DNA of 64,000 nucleotides. Origin: Bettongia penicillata ogilbyi. Lineage: Eukaryota; Chordata; Mammalia; Diprotodontia; Potoroidae. The DNA is taken from positions 744,001 to 808,000 of the forward strand of contig JAJHZJ010000251.1 in the NCBI GenBank assembly GCA_023548195.1. The letters are read 5' to 3'. The notes below the pieces were generated by a model. That model saw nothing but the letters and a program-made list of their open reading frames with translations. It was not told the DNA's origin and made no database searches. Made by a program: the position numbers and the translations under genes. Below, in pieces: positions 44,745 through 56,779 of the stretch. Every line of letters starts with the position of its first letter. The stretch's first letter is position 1.

Positions 44745-44930
44745 TATAGGCCATGCCTATCGACTATTTGAAATAGACATTGGATTTGGAATCAGTGGTC
44801 CTGACATTCACACCTATGTCATGGATGGCATATGTCAACTCACCTGCCATTCTCCATTTCTGAAATTTAGCTTTCTTTCCTATAAAATGAGGGATAGTGA
44901 TGGCGATGGGCTAGGTGACCTCTAAAGTCC
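44745..44930 (+). mobile_element. MIR SINE, plus strand
   Basis: GACATTGGATTTGGAATCAG and TTTCTTTCCTATAAAATGAG. Confidence 0.65.
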
Positions 44931-44944
44931 CTTAAGATCATATG

Positions 44945-45145
44945 CTCACAGACTTAGAGCTAGGAGGGAGCTCAGAGAACATCTAGACCAAGAATCCAAT
45001 GCCCTTATTTTAAAGATAAGGATACTGAGGCTCTGACAGGGTGTGACTTGCCCAAAATCTTATGGGTAATTACAGGTAGGGCCAGGATTTAAACAGCAAA
45101 TTCTTTGACTCCAAATCCTGTGTTCTTTCTATTATGCCATGAAAT
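44945..45145 (-). mobile_element. MIR SINE, minus strand
   Basis: GACTTAGAGCTAGGAGGGAG, GATACTGAGGCTCTGACAGG and TGTGACTTGCCCAAAATCTT. Confidence 0.75.
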
Positions 45146-45290
45146 AAAGAAATATGCTACAACATTGAAAAGTTAGGTAGACATCAACAGTATGTAACTT
45201 GATCAAAAATAGAGTAATCCACAGCAGGGCATTTGCATATAGAATATCAGGTAGCATATGATTTAAGGTCAAGTGAGCAATTAAAGTGTT

Positions 45291-45665
45291 TTTAAGTTTT
45301 ATTTTTATCTTATTTATTTTATTTTTTAAAGAGTGAGTCTTCCTACCTTCCCTAGGCTGGATTTCTGGGGCTCCTCACAGGCTCAGTCCCACTTTGATCA
45401 TCACAGGAGCTGCTATTTGCTTTATTTTCTTACTGGGGCTGCTTTGTCCCTCCTTAGGGAATGTTGTACTCCTCCCCTTGTTCTTTCCCCTCGTCCATTC
45501 TTGGAGGCTCACCATTTTAATGCCAAGCTGAATGTAGACATCAAATCAGCTTAGTCTACTGCTGCTTGGAAAGCTTGAGCTTAAAAATCAACCATCCTCA
45601 CTGCTCCCCCCACCCCACCACCTTGTAGTAGAAATTACAAAAATGAACCATTACACCCAACTGAG
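45291..45665 (-). pseudogene. RN7SL pseudogene: Full-length 7SL (SRP) RNA retropseudogene, minus strand
   Basis: The reverse complement of 45331-45660 follows 7SL RNA end to end. Plus-strand marks in order are CCCTAGGCTGG, CCTCACAGGCTCAGTCCCAC, GATCATCACAGGAGCTG, GTCCCTCCTTAGGGAATG, GGAGGCTCACCATTTTAATG, CCAAGCTGAATGTAGACATC, then a decayed Alu-domain end (ATTACAAAAATGAACCATTACACCC). A T/A-rich tract at 45291-45330 is the poly-A tail on the minus strand. AAAGTGTT occurs at 45283-45290 and 45666-45673 as a probable target duplication. Many substitutions, and no evidence of a functional pol III gene. L1 machinery is the expected agent. Confidence 0.8.
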
Positions 45666-45884
45666 AAAGTGTTATGAAATATTAGAGGAGTAGGAGATTA
45701 ATTTTAATGAAATGGATAGGAGGACGTAGGACTTAGTTTAGGTCTTGGAGATCAATAGGACTTGGATGGGCAGATATGCATTTGGAAATCATTTTGTGAG
45801 CAAAGATACAGAGGAAGTTAGTAAGGGCATCTTCATTTTTAAAAATACTAATTAGTACCCAACAAAAAAAGCCAACAGTAAGTC

Positions 45885-47000
45885 AGCCCGAATCTATTAA
45901 ATACTTACAATGTGTCAGGCTCTCTGCTAAACACTGGAAATACAAAAAAGTTAAAAAAAGAAAATACCTGCCCTCAAGGAGCTCCCATTCTATTGGGGGA
46001 GAAAGCATACAAATAATAATGAACATAAATATAAATGAAAGGGAATCTTAGAAAGAAGGCAGAAGTAGTTTCAGGTGGTGGTGATGGTATAGAGAAAGGC
46101 TTCTGGCAGAAGGTAAGATTTGGGCTGAGTCTTGAAGGAAGCCCTGGAAGTCAGGAGGTAGAGATGAGGTGGGGCAGTATTTGAGTTATGAAGGGCAGCC
46201 AATGAAAAGGCATGCATTTGGGAGATGGAATATTATGTCTGAGGAAAAGCAAGATGGTCAATATGTTGGACTATAGAAGGAAGTAAATAAGAAGACTGGA
46301 AAGGTAAGATAAGGTTAGGAAATGAAGGACTTTAAAAGAATAACATATAACTTCATATCTGATCCTAAAAATAAAAGAGAGTCACTAGAGTTTATTGAGT
46401 AGAGGGTGATAAGGTCAGACCTGTTGGCTTTAGGAAAATCATATTGGCAGCTGAGTGTAGGATAGATTGGAGTGGAGAAAGAATTGAGGCATGGATACCA
46501 GTCAGCAGGATATTATAATAGTTTAAGTTCATGGTGATGACCACCTGAATCAGGGTGGCAGCTAAAAAAGGAAAAATAAGGGGACATGTGAGACCCATTG
46601 TGAAGGTAGAAATGCTAGGGCTTGGATTGGATATGTGAGTTGAGTTATGACACAATGGATTGCATATGTGAGTGATACTGGGAGGATGGTGGTGAGAGTA
46701 ATAGGGAAGCAAAAAGGATGGGATTTGGAGAAAATATAATGAGTTCTGTTTTGGACATATTTAGTTGAAGATATCTATAAGATATCCAGTTTGAGATGTC
46801 CAAAAGGTAGCTGATACACAAATGGAGGTCAGGAGAGAGATTAGGGCTAGATGAATAGAGAATCTGAGAATCATCTATATTGAGACAATAATTTAATTCA
46901 GGAAAGATGATGTGATTGCTAAGTAAAGTGATATAGAGTAAAAGAGAAGGCTCAGACAGACCCTTGGGAGACATCTGTAGTTAGAGGGCAATTTTCTGGC
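45885..47000 (-). mobile_element. L2 LINE ORF2 3' part, minus strand
   Basis: The 3' terminus GTGTCAGGCTCTCTGCTAAA is at 45911. The minus strand of 46974-46645 reads a decayed reverse transcriptase: a DDSQILY remnant of the YADDSQ catalytic box, PNLSPDL, DISNWISYRYLQLNMSKTEL, then IIFSPNP. This is the L2 palm-domain region. A frame change continues it to 46392. It ends near 47000. Confidence 0.85.
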
Positions 47001-47089
47001 GATATTCAAATAGATCTGTGCTGTCACTGATAGGACTATTTCACGCAAATGATTGCCATTTCTATAGACATGATTTTCTCATGTATATA

Positions 47090-48800
47090 GCCAACCTTGA
47101 CCTCTTTCTTGAGGTCTAGTCATAGACCATAAACAGCCTATTGGAATTTTGAATATTCCTGTATATATCTCAATCTCAACATGTTCAAAATATTATCCTC
47201 TCCTCATTTCTTTTCTTAACTTATTTTTTTCTGTCAAAAGACATCATTCCAGTCACCCAGATTTACTGTACCAGTGTCATGAGTGGATCTTCACTTTCCC
47301 TTAGCCTATGTATCTATTGAGTTGTCATCTTGTTAACTCTCTGCCTCCATAACACATCCTCTATCCATCCCCTTCTCTTCACTTATACAACCAAAGCCTA
47401 CTTCTAGCACTGATCACTTCTTGTCTGAACTGTAGAAATAATTTTCTAACCAGTCCTTCTGTTGTTCCTTCTCTAATTCATTCTTCACAGAGCTTCCAAA
47501 GAGAAATTGATCAAGCACAAGGTTCAGCTGTGTCGTTCTCCTCCTCATTAAGCTCCAGTAGCTCCATCTTGCCTCTGGGATTCAATGCAAAGTCTTCTGT
47601 TTAGCCTTTTAAGACATCACAATTTGTCTTCAGCCTATCTTTCCAGTTTTATTACATATTACTCCCCTTTGCTCTCTATATGTTAAGTTCAGTCAAACTG
47701 ACCTAGCTATTCCTCACAGGTGATACTCCACCTTCAACATCTGTGACTTTGCCCAGGCTTTCTTAAATTCCTGTAAGGCACTCCCTTTTCATTTCCACCT
47801 CCTATGATTTCTAGCTTCCAGCTACCAACAACCATATAAAAAATGCCAAAAGATTAATTCTTAGAGAAAATGTCAATTAAAACAACTCCTAAGTTCTACT
47901 TCACATCCATCAGGTGGTCAAGGATGATCAAAAAAGAAAAATAGAAAAATGGCAATTGTTAGAGGGACTGTGAGAAAGCAGGCATATTTATGCTCAGCTG
48001 TTGGTGGAGTTTTGAATTGGTTCAATTGTTTTGCTTGATTATATTTATTTGTTACAGGGGTTTTTCTTTTTTTTTTTTCCTCAGTGGGGTGGTAGGGGGT
48101 GAGAAGGAGGCATTTGTGATAAAGTTGCCTGGCTGACAAAAAGGGTCCTTGAAACATTAAAAAGAAATTCACAAAAGAGAAAGAAGGAAGGTATGAAGGA
48201 AACATAGAGAAATAAGATGGCTTTGAAAGCTACATATTGAATTTATTACATTCTTAATAGGAAAATATGTATATAATAGAGATGCATAGTTTAATGCATA
48301 ATCTCTTTTTCTTTTGTGCTTTGTATATGGAAATGTTCATTTTATTTGATAGTTGGTAACTTTAGAATTTTTTAAAAAACAGATATAAATACCTAGCTTC
48401 TTTTGAGATGCAGTTCAAACACCATCAAGTACATGAGAACTTCACTAATTTCTCAAACTGCTAGTAACTGCCTCTCCCTCAATTACCTTGCCTTTACTTT
48501 ATATGTAATGAGTATACACATATATGTGTTCATGTTAATATAAGGCCCATGAGGGAGAGGACTGCTTCATTTTTGTCTTTGAGTTTCCAGTCCCTAGCAT
48601 GGAGTCTCTTGATCAATTGAACCTTGTAGACAGCAAGACTCTCCCTTTTGCTCAAGTATCTCCCTGGTACTTCTGGGATCAAAATGCTTCTTAGTGTTTA
48701 CAACTCTTCAAAATATGACCTCTTTCTAACTTTCTAGTCTTGGAAACAGTGCTATGCACATGCAAAGAGTTTAATAAATGCTTATTGACAGACACTGATT
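47090..48800 (+). mobile_element. L2 LINE ORF2 end and 3' UTR, plus strand, split by L1
   Basis: CTCAATCTCAACATGTTCAA (the same NMSKTE region as the neighbour, forward), CTTCCAAAGAGAAATTGATC, AAGCTCCAGTAGCTCCATC, GGATTCAATGCAAAGTCTTC and CTTTGCCCAGGCTTTCTTAA run to 47818. After an L1 insertion the 3' UTR resumes at 48401 (GAGATGCAGTTCAAACACC) to TTTAATAAATGCTTATTGAC. Confidence 0.8.
47819..48392 (+). mobile_element. L1 LINE, 5' truncated, inserted in L2 with target duplication
   Basis: Sense ORF2 C-terminal region: AAAATGTCAATTAAAACAAC, AGAGGGACTGTGAGAAAGCA and CTCAGCTGTTGGTGGAGTTT. A T-rich patch follows and then a 3' UTR-like tail ending TTTTTTAAAAAACAG. CTAGCTTC flanks it at 47811-47818 and 48393-48400. 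Confidence 0.75.
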
Positions 48801-49919
48801 CTTGTTAATGTCTTCCTGTATGTTTGCTAAAAAGGGTGTACTCAATGTGCTGGGGAGCCTTCCTTGATTTCTTTTGATACTGGGAATGTACCAGTGGAAC
48901 ATACAAACTGTATATTGGTTATCTCTCTTGCCATATGACCAGCTCAGTTTCTCTTTTGGTTATGCATTTTTGATTAAATCTTTTAACATGGTCTCTATAT
49001 ATCTGGTAATATCTGTTATGAAACCAAACAGTCTGAAGTGTGGAACGTGATCTACTCCCTCTGCTTCTGGCCAGGTTAGCATCTCTGTTTTCCCAGCACA
49101 AGGTTTCCACGTTGGCCCATGTATTTTGGTACTTGCAGTGTTCTGGCTTCATAGCTATACTTGTTTAAAAGGCATTTCTTTTTAAAGACAAACTGAACAA
49201 GGCAAGATACTATCAGATTCAGGCTTGCTTGGTCAAATAGAGGTCCTCTCTCTTTATTTTTCCTCATTGGGGCTACAATTTGAATTTTTCTTTGCTGTTT
49301 TTCTGATCATTTTCCTTTTTAACTGATATCTCAGTTGTCCTCACAACATCCCTTCAAGCTAAATGTTATAGATCAGATATGATATGTGTAAAAAGCACTT
49401 TGCACATTGCCTAGCACATAGAAGTCTCATTCCTTCTACCCACCTCCTCCCGTTTATAGTTTTCCCTCTTCAGTCTATAGCAATGAACACAACAGGAAAC
49501 TAGACAACTTTGCCCCCAAGCCCATTTTGCACTGGGAACTCACGTTTTTTTAATATTTCTTTCAGAAAGATTCATCTTGGTATATCTCCTTATGTATTGT
49601 CATCCTCTGCCCCCATCCTCTTTTAGACAATGAATTCTCAGAAGGTAGGAACTGGGAGGCAGTGTGGTATAGTGGTAGCAGAGCTCTGTGGAGAGACAGG
49701 AGACCTGCTTGCAAATTTTTAAATATATATTTTATATATTTTTATTATTTTATTTATATTTGTTTATTATATATATTTAGATATAGATATAGAGAGATAC
49801 ATAAATTATTTTAAACATTCATAAAAAATTTTTTTTGAGTTCTAAATTGTCTTCCTCCTTCTAATCCCTTTTCTACTCTAAATCTTGATTTTTAATTTAT
49901 TTTTGGAAATTTACTAGTT
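48801..49919. other. Unassigned sequence
   Basis: No gene. A small MIR-like tail lies near 49370-49440 and an AT-rich patch at 49720-49810. Confidence 0.5.
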
Positions 49920-50285
49920 GATGTCAGGAAAAAAAATGAAAAAACAAAAACAAACTTCCTAACAATAAGAGCTATCTAAAAGGGTAATGGACTGCTCTAG
50001 GATGTAATAGGTTTCCCCTCACTGGTGATCTTCAAGTAAAATCTGAATAACTATTCGTGAAGTACATTAATAGTGTAGATTGTTTGCCATAGACAATTCA
50101 CCATACTTATAAGAGTCACAGTGTCTTCATTTGAAAAATGGGGAAAGAATACTTCTGCTACCTACCTTATGGAGTTGTTGTGAGAAAATTGTTTTGTAAA
50201 TATAAATATGGGTAGTTATCACTTGACTTTGCATTTCCCCTAGTGTTTAGCATAGGTGCTTAATATGTACGTATTAAATTGAGCT
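49920..50285 (+). mobile_element. L3/CR1, MIR and L2 fragments in series, plus strand
   Basis: L3 3' region (GGGTAATGGACTGCTCTAGG, CCTCACTGGTGATCTTCAAG), MIR (GTCTTCATTTGAAAAATGGG, ACCTTATGGAGTTGTTGTGA) and an L2 3' end (AGTGTTTAGCATAGGTGCTT). Confidence 0.6.
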
Positions 50286-50310
50286 TAAACCCCATTTGGT
50301 GTTAACAGAT

Positions 50311-50380
50311 GTGTGTGTGTGTGTGTGTGTGCGTGTGCATATATATATGTATATACACACACACACACATATACATATAT
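50311..50380. repeat. Compound (GT)n-(AT)n-(AC)n microsatellite
   Basis: Alternating purine-pyrimidine run: GT repeat, then AT, then AC. The GT and AC arms are complementary, so the transcript could fold into a hairpin. It sits about 80-150 nt upstream of the SH2D4B acceptor at 50459. Confidence 0.95.
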
Positions 50381-50401
50381 TTACTTCAGTTATTTTTTTA
50401 G

Positions 50402-51433
<1,032 letters not shown>

Positions 51434-51534
51434 TAGTCATTTAGCAGCATTTGTCTTTACTTGTCAGAGCCTTTACTCTGAGGACACGAAAAGATTGTGA
51501 ACTATTTATGATTCTTCTGAAAATTGTGGGTCAT

Positions 51535-51660
51535 TTTATAAAACCACTGAATTTCAGAACTAAGGAAAACCTGGCTCTGGTTCACTATTTCATTTTACAT
51601 GTGAGGAAACTGACGTCAAGAGGCCAAGTGATTACTCCTAACATCATATGCTTATGATTT
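51535..51660 (-). mobile_element. MIR SINE, minus strand
   Basis: CATTTTACATGTGAGGAAAC and GAGGCCAAGTGATTACTCCT. Intronic, antisense to SH2D4B. Confidence 0.75.
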
Positions 51661-51784
51661 ATAACTATATCGGAGAATCATAGAATTCAGAACTAGAAGG
51701 GACCTCAGAGGCCAATGAATTAAAATCATACATGAAAACAATCTACACTGTAACATATTTGACAAGTAGTTTATATTTACCATA

Positions 51785-52065
51785 ACTTTTTCAGTCATTC
51801 CCCAATTGATGGGCATCACCTCAACTTCCCAATTCTTTGCTACCGCAAAAAGAGCTGCTATAAATATTTTTGTACATGTAGGTCCTTTTCCCTTTTTCTG
51901 ATCTTTTTGGGATATAGATCTAGTAGGGCTGTTGATGAGTTAAAGGATCCTCACAATTTTATAGCCCTTTGAGCATGATTCTAAATTATTCTCCAGAATG
52001 GTTGAATCTGTTCACATCCCCACCAACAATATATTGTGTCCCTGTTTTTTTCCACTGTAACTTTA
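51785..52065 (-). mobile_element. L1 LINE ORF2 3' fragment, minus strand
   Basis: CCCCAATTGATGGGCATCAC, AGAGCTGCTATAAATATTTT, ATAGCCCTTTGAGCATGATT and TCTCCAGAATGGTTGAATC run parallel to 60850-61080 of the larger L1. Intronic, antisense to SH2D4B. Confidence 0.85.
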
Positions 52066-52429
52066 TTCTAATCCAATAAGTTCTGACCTGCAATGGACAT
52101 CTATTTCCTGCAGTATAAAATCCAGACTTTTAGTGCCTATAATATTGTTCCTAACATATTACATATTAGAAGACATCTAGCCTAAACTTTTCAAGTTGCA
52201 GGTGAGGAAACTGAAGGCTAGAGAAATTTGTGTATAAGACAAGCTTAGTGAGTGAGAGAGAATCATTTAGGAGAAGGGGACTTAGAAAGAAGGAGCAGCC
52301 TAGATTTTCTTCCAAAGTAGAGAGGGTGGTAGCTTCTTAGTTGAGAAGTTCCTTTACCTATTTATACAGCAATGGTTCTCAACCTAAACTATATTATGGA
52401 GAGGGTAGCTTCTCTTTTTTTCCCACAGG

Positions 52430-52880
52430 TAGTGGGCTCCTGATCATTGAAGATCCCCAAATAGAGGCTTAGTAACTAGTGGCATGTCACAGAGGGGTAG
52501 TCCTGCTCAAATACAAGTTGGATTTGATGACCTCATTCTTTGATTTGGGAGAAATTTTTAATAAGTAACTTGTCTGACTTCACTGGGCTAGTAAGAGGCA
52601 GAGCTGGCCCCAGAACAAGTCTCCTGATTCCCAGGACAGTACTCTGTGGACCACTGGACCACTGGAGACCCAGTAATATTATGAGATCTAGAACCAGGAA
52701 GAATGTTTGAGGTCATCTAATGATACTCCCTCATCTTATAAATAAGGCCATTGAGTGGCAGAGAGGGGAAGTAACTTCCCAAGTATGTGACCAAGTAAGG
52801 TGACATTATGACCAGAGCTGGACTTTGACCATTGTGTCTATGACTCCAAGAATCCCTTTCACCACACCATGCTTCTTTCC
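52430..52880. mobile_element. L3/CR1 (plus) then MIR (minus) fragments
   Basis: GATCATTGAAGATCCCCAAA and AGTTGGATTTGATGACCTCA (L3). ATAAATAAGGCCATTGAGTG and GTAACTTCCCAAGTATGTGA (MIR reversed). Confidence 0.55.
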
Positions 52881-52925
52881 ATGCCTTTGGAAATATTCTC
52901 TGGATATCCCTTTCTATTTGATCCT

Positions 52926-53122
52926 AGAGACAGCTGTCTAGAGCACTAGATTCAGAATCAGAAATACCTGGGTTTAAATCTCACTTCAGACATTTACAAG
53001 CTGTGTGACCCTGGGTAAATACTTAACTTCTCTGTGCCTCACTTTCCTCATCTGTAAATGAGGGGGTTGGATGTGATGACCTCTAAGCTCCATTTTAGCT
53101 CTATGCCAGTGATCCTATGATC
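52926..53122 (+). mobile_element. MIR SINE, plus strand
   Basis: TGGGTTTAAATCTCACTTCA, GTGTGACCCTGGGTAAATAC and TTTCCTCATCTGTAAATGAG. Confidence 0.85.
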
Positions 53123-53139
53123 ATTATTTAAGCGTCACA

Positions 53140-54490
53140 GACAGAAGATTCATCTATGACTTAACTCTGAGACAGCTTGAGTTCTTCCTTTGACTTTCTC
53201 TATTGTGCTACTGATTTCAAAGGATGGGAAATGACAGGCAGCCACTCTGAATACCAGGATGCCATTTGGTTAAAAATCTCTTCATGTTTAACTGCAATCA
53301 CAGAAAGCCCTTAAGAAGTGTGACTTTCATGAATGATTCAATCAGGGTACAGAAAGAAATGAAGATCAGTTAACAAGCCCACTTTAACAAGTTTAAAATA
53401 TTTAACAAGTCATTAATCATCCTTCTGCAGTGATGACCACAGCATATTGAAAGCAGTCTCAGAAAAGGGGAAGGAAAAAGCCTGAACTCCATTAAAGTTT
53501 CATTATCTTGAAACATTCAGATTTGCAAAATTAAAGCTCACTGTCCATTCAGGTGATATGTTTAATTTCAAACCAAATTCTCTCAGACTCACCTACCTGG
53601 GGGTTATCAATTGCTTTTTTACCTCTTGATGAGTATAGGGCTTTAAAGTTGGCTACACTAGATAAATGATGTTCACCATTATCAGAGTGAGTGATGATTC
53701 CAGTTTTCCCCTTGTCATTACTAATTTTACTACCTCCCAACTCATTAAGCCAAGCAATATTTAATATATAATGCTGGAATTTAAGTGTGAGAGCTCTGGA
53801 TTTGACATTTAAGAACCATGAATGTTTTTAGGTATCCTCTAATATGGACAAATAAGCACGTTTTAAGTAATTGGCATTAATTTCTCACTAATGTTCCAAG
53901 AGTAACGTGGTGAACTGAATATCTGTTGTCCAAGGACCGTGTTACTAAGTTCTGAAAGGCTCGTTGCCAGAATGGCCTCAGAGTGATGAATTTTTTGACC
54001 ATAGCAATATTAGAAGATTCTGCTAAGTTATAGAATTGTGATCTGTAAGTGAAGGGAGTGAGCACTTCTATAAAAGAAATCTCAGAGTCTTTTAATATTG
54101 AAGGAATGCTCCAAGAAGTGATGGCAGCTGGAAAGTATATACCTCACTACAGGCAATGGGCTGCTGGTCCAGCTGAACAGAGGGTAAGAGGGGGGTCAAA
54201 ACACAAAATGCAATATAGTAGGATATGTTTACAATGAACAATTTCTTTGAAGGTGGCTTTCTTCAACAATGACAATAATGGGATAATACTAATGTAGTGC
54301 CCAAATTCTCCTGAAGGGTAGTCTAAGTACGTTGGAATTGCTACCCTAGATCTGACCAATGGCTCATTCTGGCTATGATTCTGTTTCTGAATGGAAGGTT
54401 TCAGCGAAATGCTCTCCTTGTAGGCAGAGATTATATCTTCCTTGTGTCCTCCAAGATCAAAAAATCCAAGGTACACTGTGTAGGTCCTCA
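53140..54490. promoter_or_regulatory. Long repeat-poor intronic stretch, possible conserved element at 53150-53570
   Basis: No repeat signature for about 1.3 kb, the longest clean stretch downstream of the exons. 53340-53430 is AT-rich, with TTTAACAAGTCATTAATCAT at 53401-53420. Short frames do not look coding. A regulatory role is inferred only. Confidence 0.25.
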
Positions 54491-54499
54491 GCAGTTGAA

Positions 54500-54525
54500 T
54501 AAATGAGTAAATGAATGAATGAATG
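54500..54525. repeat. Short (GAAT)n at an L2 3' end
   Basis: GAGTAAATGAATGAATGAAT follows CAGCAGTTGAATAAAT, an L2-type terminus. Confidence 0.75.
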
Positions 54526-54714
54526 CTGACAACCTAAAAAAAGATATGAATATTCCCTTCAAATCTGTGGTGGTTTCATAGTAATTAGATTTCTGCCCAG
54601 CATAAGAAAGGTATTTCTAATAAGAAGTGGCTTTCCTCTCAAACTTAATGAGTTCCCTATCACTGTAAGTATTCAAGGGCATATTTAATAGGGTCTAAGG
54701 GGGTGTTCAAGGAA

Positions 54715-55230
54715 GATTAGGACATCTGGTCTGAGGGCTTGCCAAATCCTTTCCAGGGCTGCTCATCAACCTTTGGTGTTCGCCTGGCACTCAACTTTCA
54801 CCTGTGGCTCTAAGAAGCTGTAGCATTAACACTTCTTGGCAAACCATTTCAGTCGATAGGCTTAAGCAGGTTGAGGGTAACCAGTGGGCCTCAAACCCAT
54901 TCATGAATTAGGGAGGTGTCTACCCCAAGTGTGTGAAGACTTCTCTGGTGGAAAGGGCAGATGAAAATAATTTGTTCCAATGGCTACAAAGGCTACTGAA
55001 GCAAGTGCTGTGGAATGCTTAGACAGATATTTAGTCAGATATTTAGGTGCCACTGTAGTCCATTGCATCCTGGACCATCATCGGTCATCTTAACTTTTGT
55101 CCTAAAGAATGAAGCTGATAAGTTTGCACAACTCTGCCTCACTTAAATCTAATTCACGCAGGAGTTAGGATATCACTCTGTAACGTTATTAGTCCACTCC
55201 AAAAAAAAGGACAGACAACAGTAACAAAAC
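54715..55230 (+). mobile_element. RTE-tail repeat family, copy 4
   Basis: Near full-length copy: TTCAAGGAAGATTAGGACAT, CTGGCACTCAACTTTCACCT, CCCATTCATGAATTAGGGAG, AATAATTTGTTCCAATGGC and a tail ending CAAAAAAAAGGACAGACAAC. Confidence 0.75.
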
Positions 55231-55415
55231 AAGAGGTTTGAGGAAAGGTTGGTATCAATCACCTACCAGTAATGTTTTAGGGAGATCTTGGGCTTTGGAT
55301 AAGAGACTGACCTAGATAATCTCTGAAGTTCCTTCTAACTGGGAAATTCAGTCATTCTATGAGTCAATGAATGTAGGAGATGAATGGCATACTGCCATGG
55401 AAAAGGATATAGGAC

Positions 55416-55672
55416 TTATCAGCTAGATGGTACAGTGAATAGAATGCTGGACGTGCCATCAGGAAGAAGAATTGAGTTCGAATCCTGCCTTAGATATTTA
55501 CTAACTGTGTGACCCAGGGCAAGTCATTTAACCTGTTTGCCTCAATTTCCTCATTTGTAAAATGAGGATAATAACACCTTCCTCCCAGGGTGGTTGTGAG
55601 GATCAAATTAGATAATATTTCTAAAGTGTTTCACCAATCTTAAAACTCCATATAAATGCTGGTTAAGATTAT
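55416..55672 (+). mobile_element. THER1-type SINE with tRNA head, plus strand
   Basis: CAGCTAGATGGTACAGTGAA, GAGTTCGAATCCTGCC (a near-perfect B box), TTCCTCATTTGTAAAATGAG and ACTCCATATAAATGCTGGTT. Confidence 0.9.
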
Positions 55673-55679
55673 TCATAAC

Positions 55680-56110
55680 ATTATAGAATCCAGAAGCCTT
55701 GGGTCTTGGTCCCAGCCATGAATCTTACCACCTGGAAATAAGTCATGTCTCTTAATTTCCATTTCCTCTTCTGTAACATGAAAATACGTGTATTATCTAC
55801 CCCAAAGTTCTCTGTGAGGAAAGTGCTTTATAAACCCTGAAGTATAAAATATATATGAGTAAATTATTATTATTTAGCCATGCTTTGTATCTCTGTAGTG
55901 CTTAAAGGTTTGCAAAGCCTTTATATGTGTCACATATATATGTATATTTTATATACATATATATACATACATATATAGATATATAGCATGTATGCTGATT
56001 TCACCGTCACAACGTGCTATTATTATTCCTAATTTTACAAAGCCTGAGGGAGGGTAAGTGATTTGTTCTGGATCATCCTAGTCTTATGACTCCACGACTA
56101 TTGTTATTTC
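55680..56110. mobile_element. Two MIR SINEs, plus then minus, around an AT microsatellite
   Basis: Plus: TTCCTCTTCTGTAACATGAA, GTGCTTTATAAACCCTGAAG (to about 55860). Minus: TAGTGCTTAAAGGTTTGCAA and CTAATTTTACAAAGCCTGAG. The AT/ACAT-rich tract is 55931-55985. Confidence 0.65.
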
Positions 56111-56219
56111 CATTTTCAGTCTGCATTTCTCAGGGTGATGGGTTCTTTATATACAGGGCACTCCATTTCTCTCCTCTCTCTTTCTCTCCTTTGTCATTTC
56201 TTCCTCTTGTCATTTCTTC

Positions 56220-56590
56220 CTCTTGACTCCCCTGACTTCTTTCAAGTCTCAGCTAAAGGCCTACCTTTTGCAAGAAGACTTTCTGGGTCTTCTTTGATCT
56301 TCGTGCCTTCCCTCTGAAAACTATTCCTGATTTATCCTCTGTGTGTATGTATGCACACATATACATTTATGTATATTCATACATATTCACATGTACATAT
56401 TCATATTTGTTTATGTACACACATATGTAGACACACATATACATGTATGTCCATATTTTATCTATCTATCTACATGTTGTCTCTCCGTTAGACTTTGACC
56501 CCGAGATCAGGGTCTTTTTTCCCCCCTTTTCTTTATCTCTCCAGTGTACATAGTAAGTACTTAATAAACCATGCTGACTGTATCACACCA
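56220..56590 (+). mobile_element. L2 LINE 3' end, plus strand, with internal ACAT/TATG expansion
   Basis: TTTCAAGTCTCAGCTAAAGG, CTACCTTTTGCAAGAAGACT, GACTTTGACCCCGAGATCAG and TAGTAAGTACTTAATAAACC, with about 130 bp of alternating ATAC/ATGT sequence (56341-56475) inside. Confidence 0.8.
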
Positions 56591-56779
56591 CAATTGAACG
56601 TGTCCACTGGAGTCTTAATTTTCTACTTTCTCATGGTTACATACAAGCTCATGGATGGAGGATAGGCAATGGTTATATATCTTAGGAAGGTTTTTTCAAA
56701 GTGTAGAATTATAACTTAGCCAAAGTTCTGATTCACTGATGATGAGAGCCAGGAAATGGACACCAAGTCAAGTTAAGAA

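Noticed and set aside
45333..45554. 73-codon frame
   Set aside because: It is the antisense of the 7SL RNA pseudogene.
55416..55672. tRNA gene, because of an excellent B box
   Set aside because: The tRNA-like head continues into a SINE core and tail. No cloverleaf acceptor arm.
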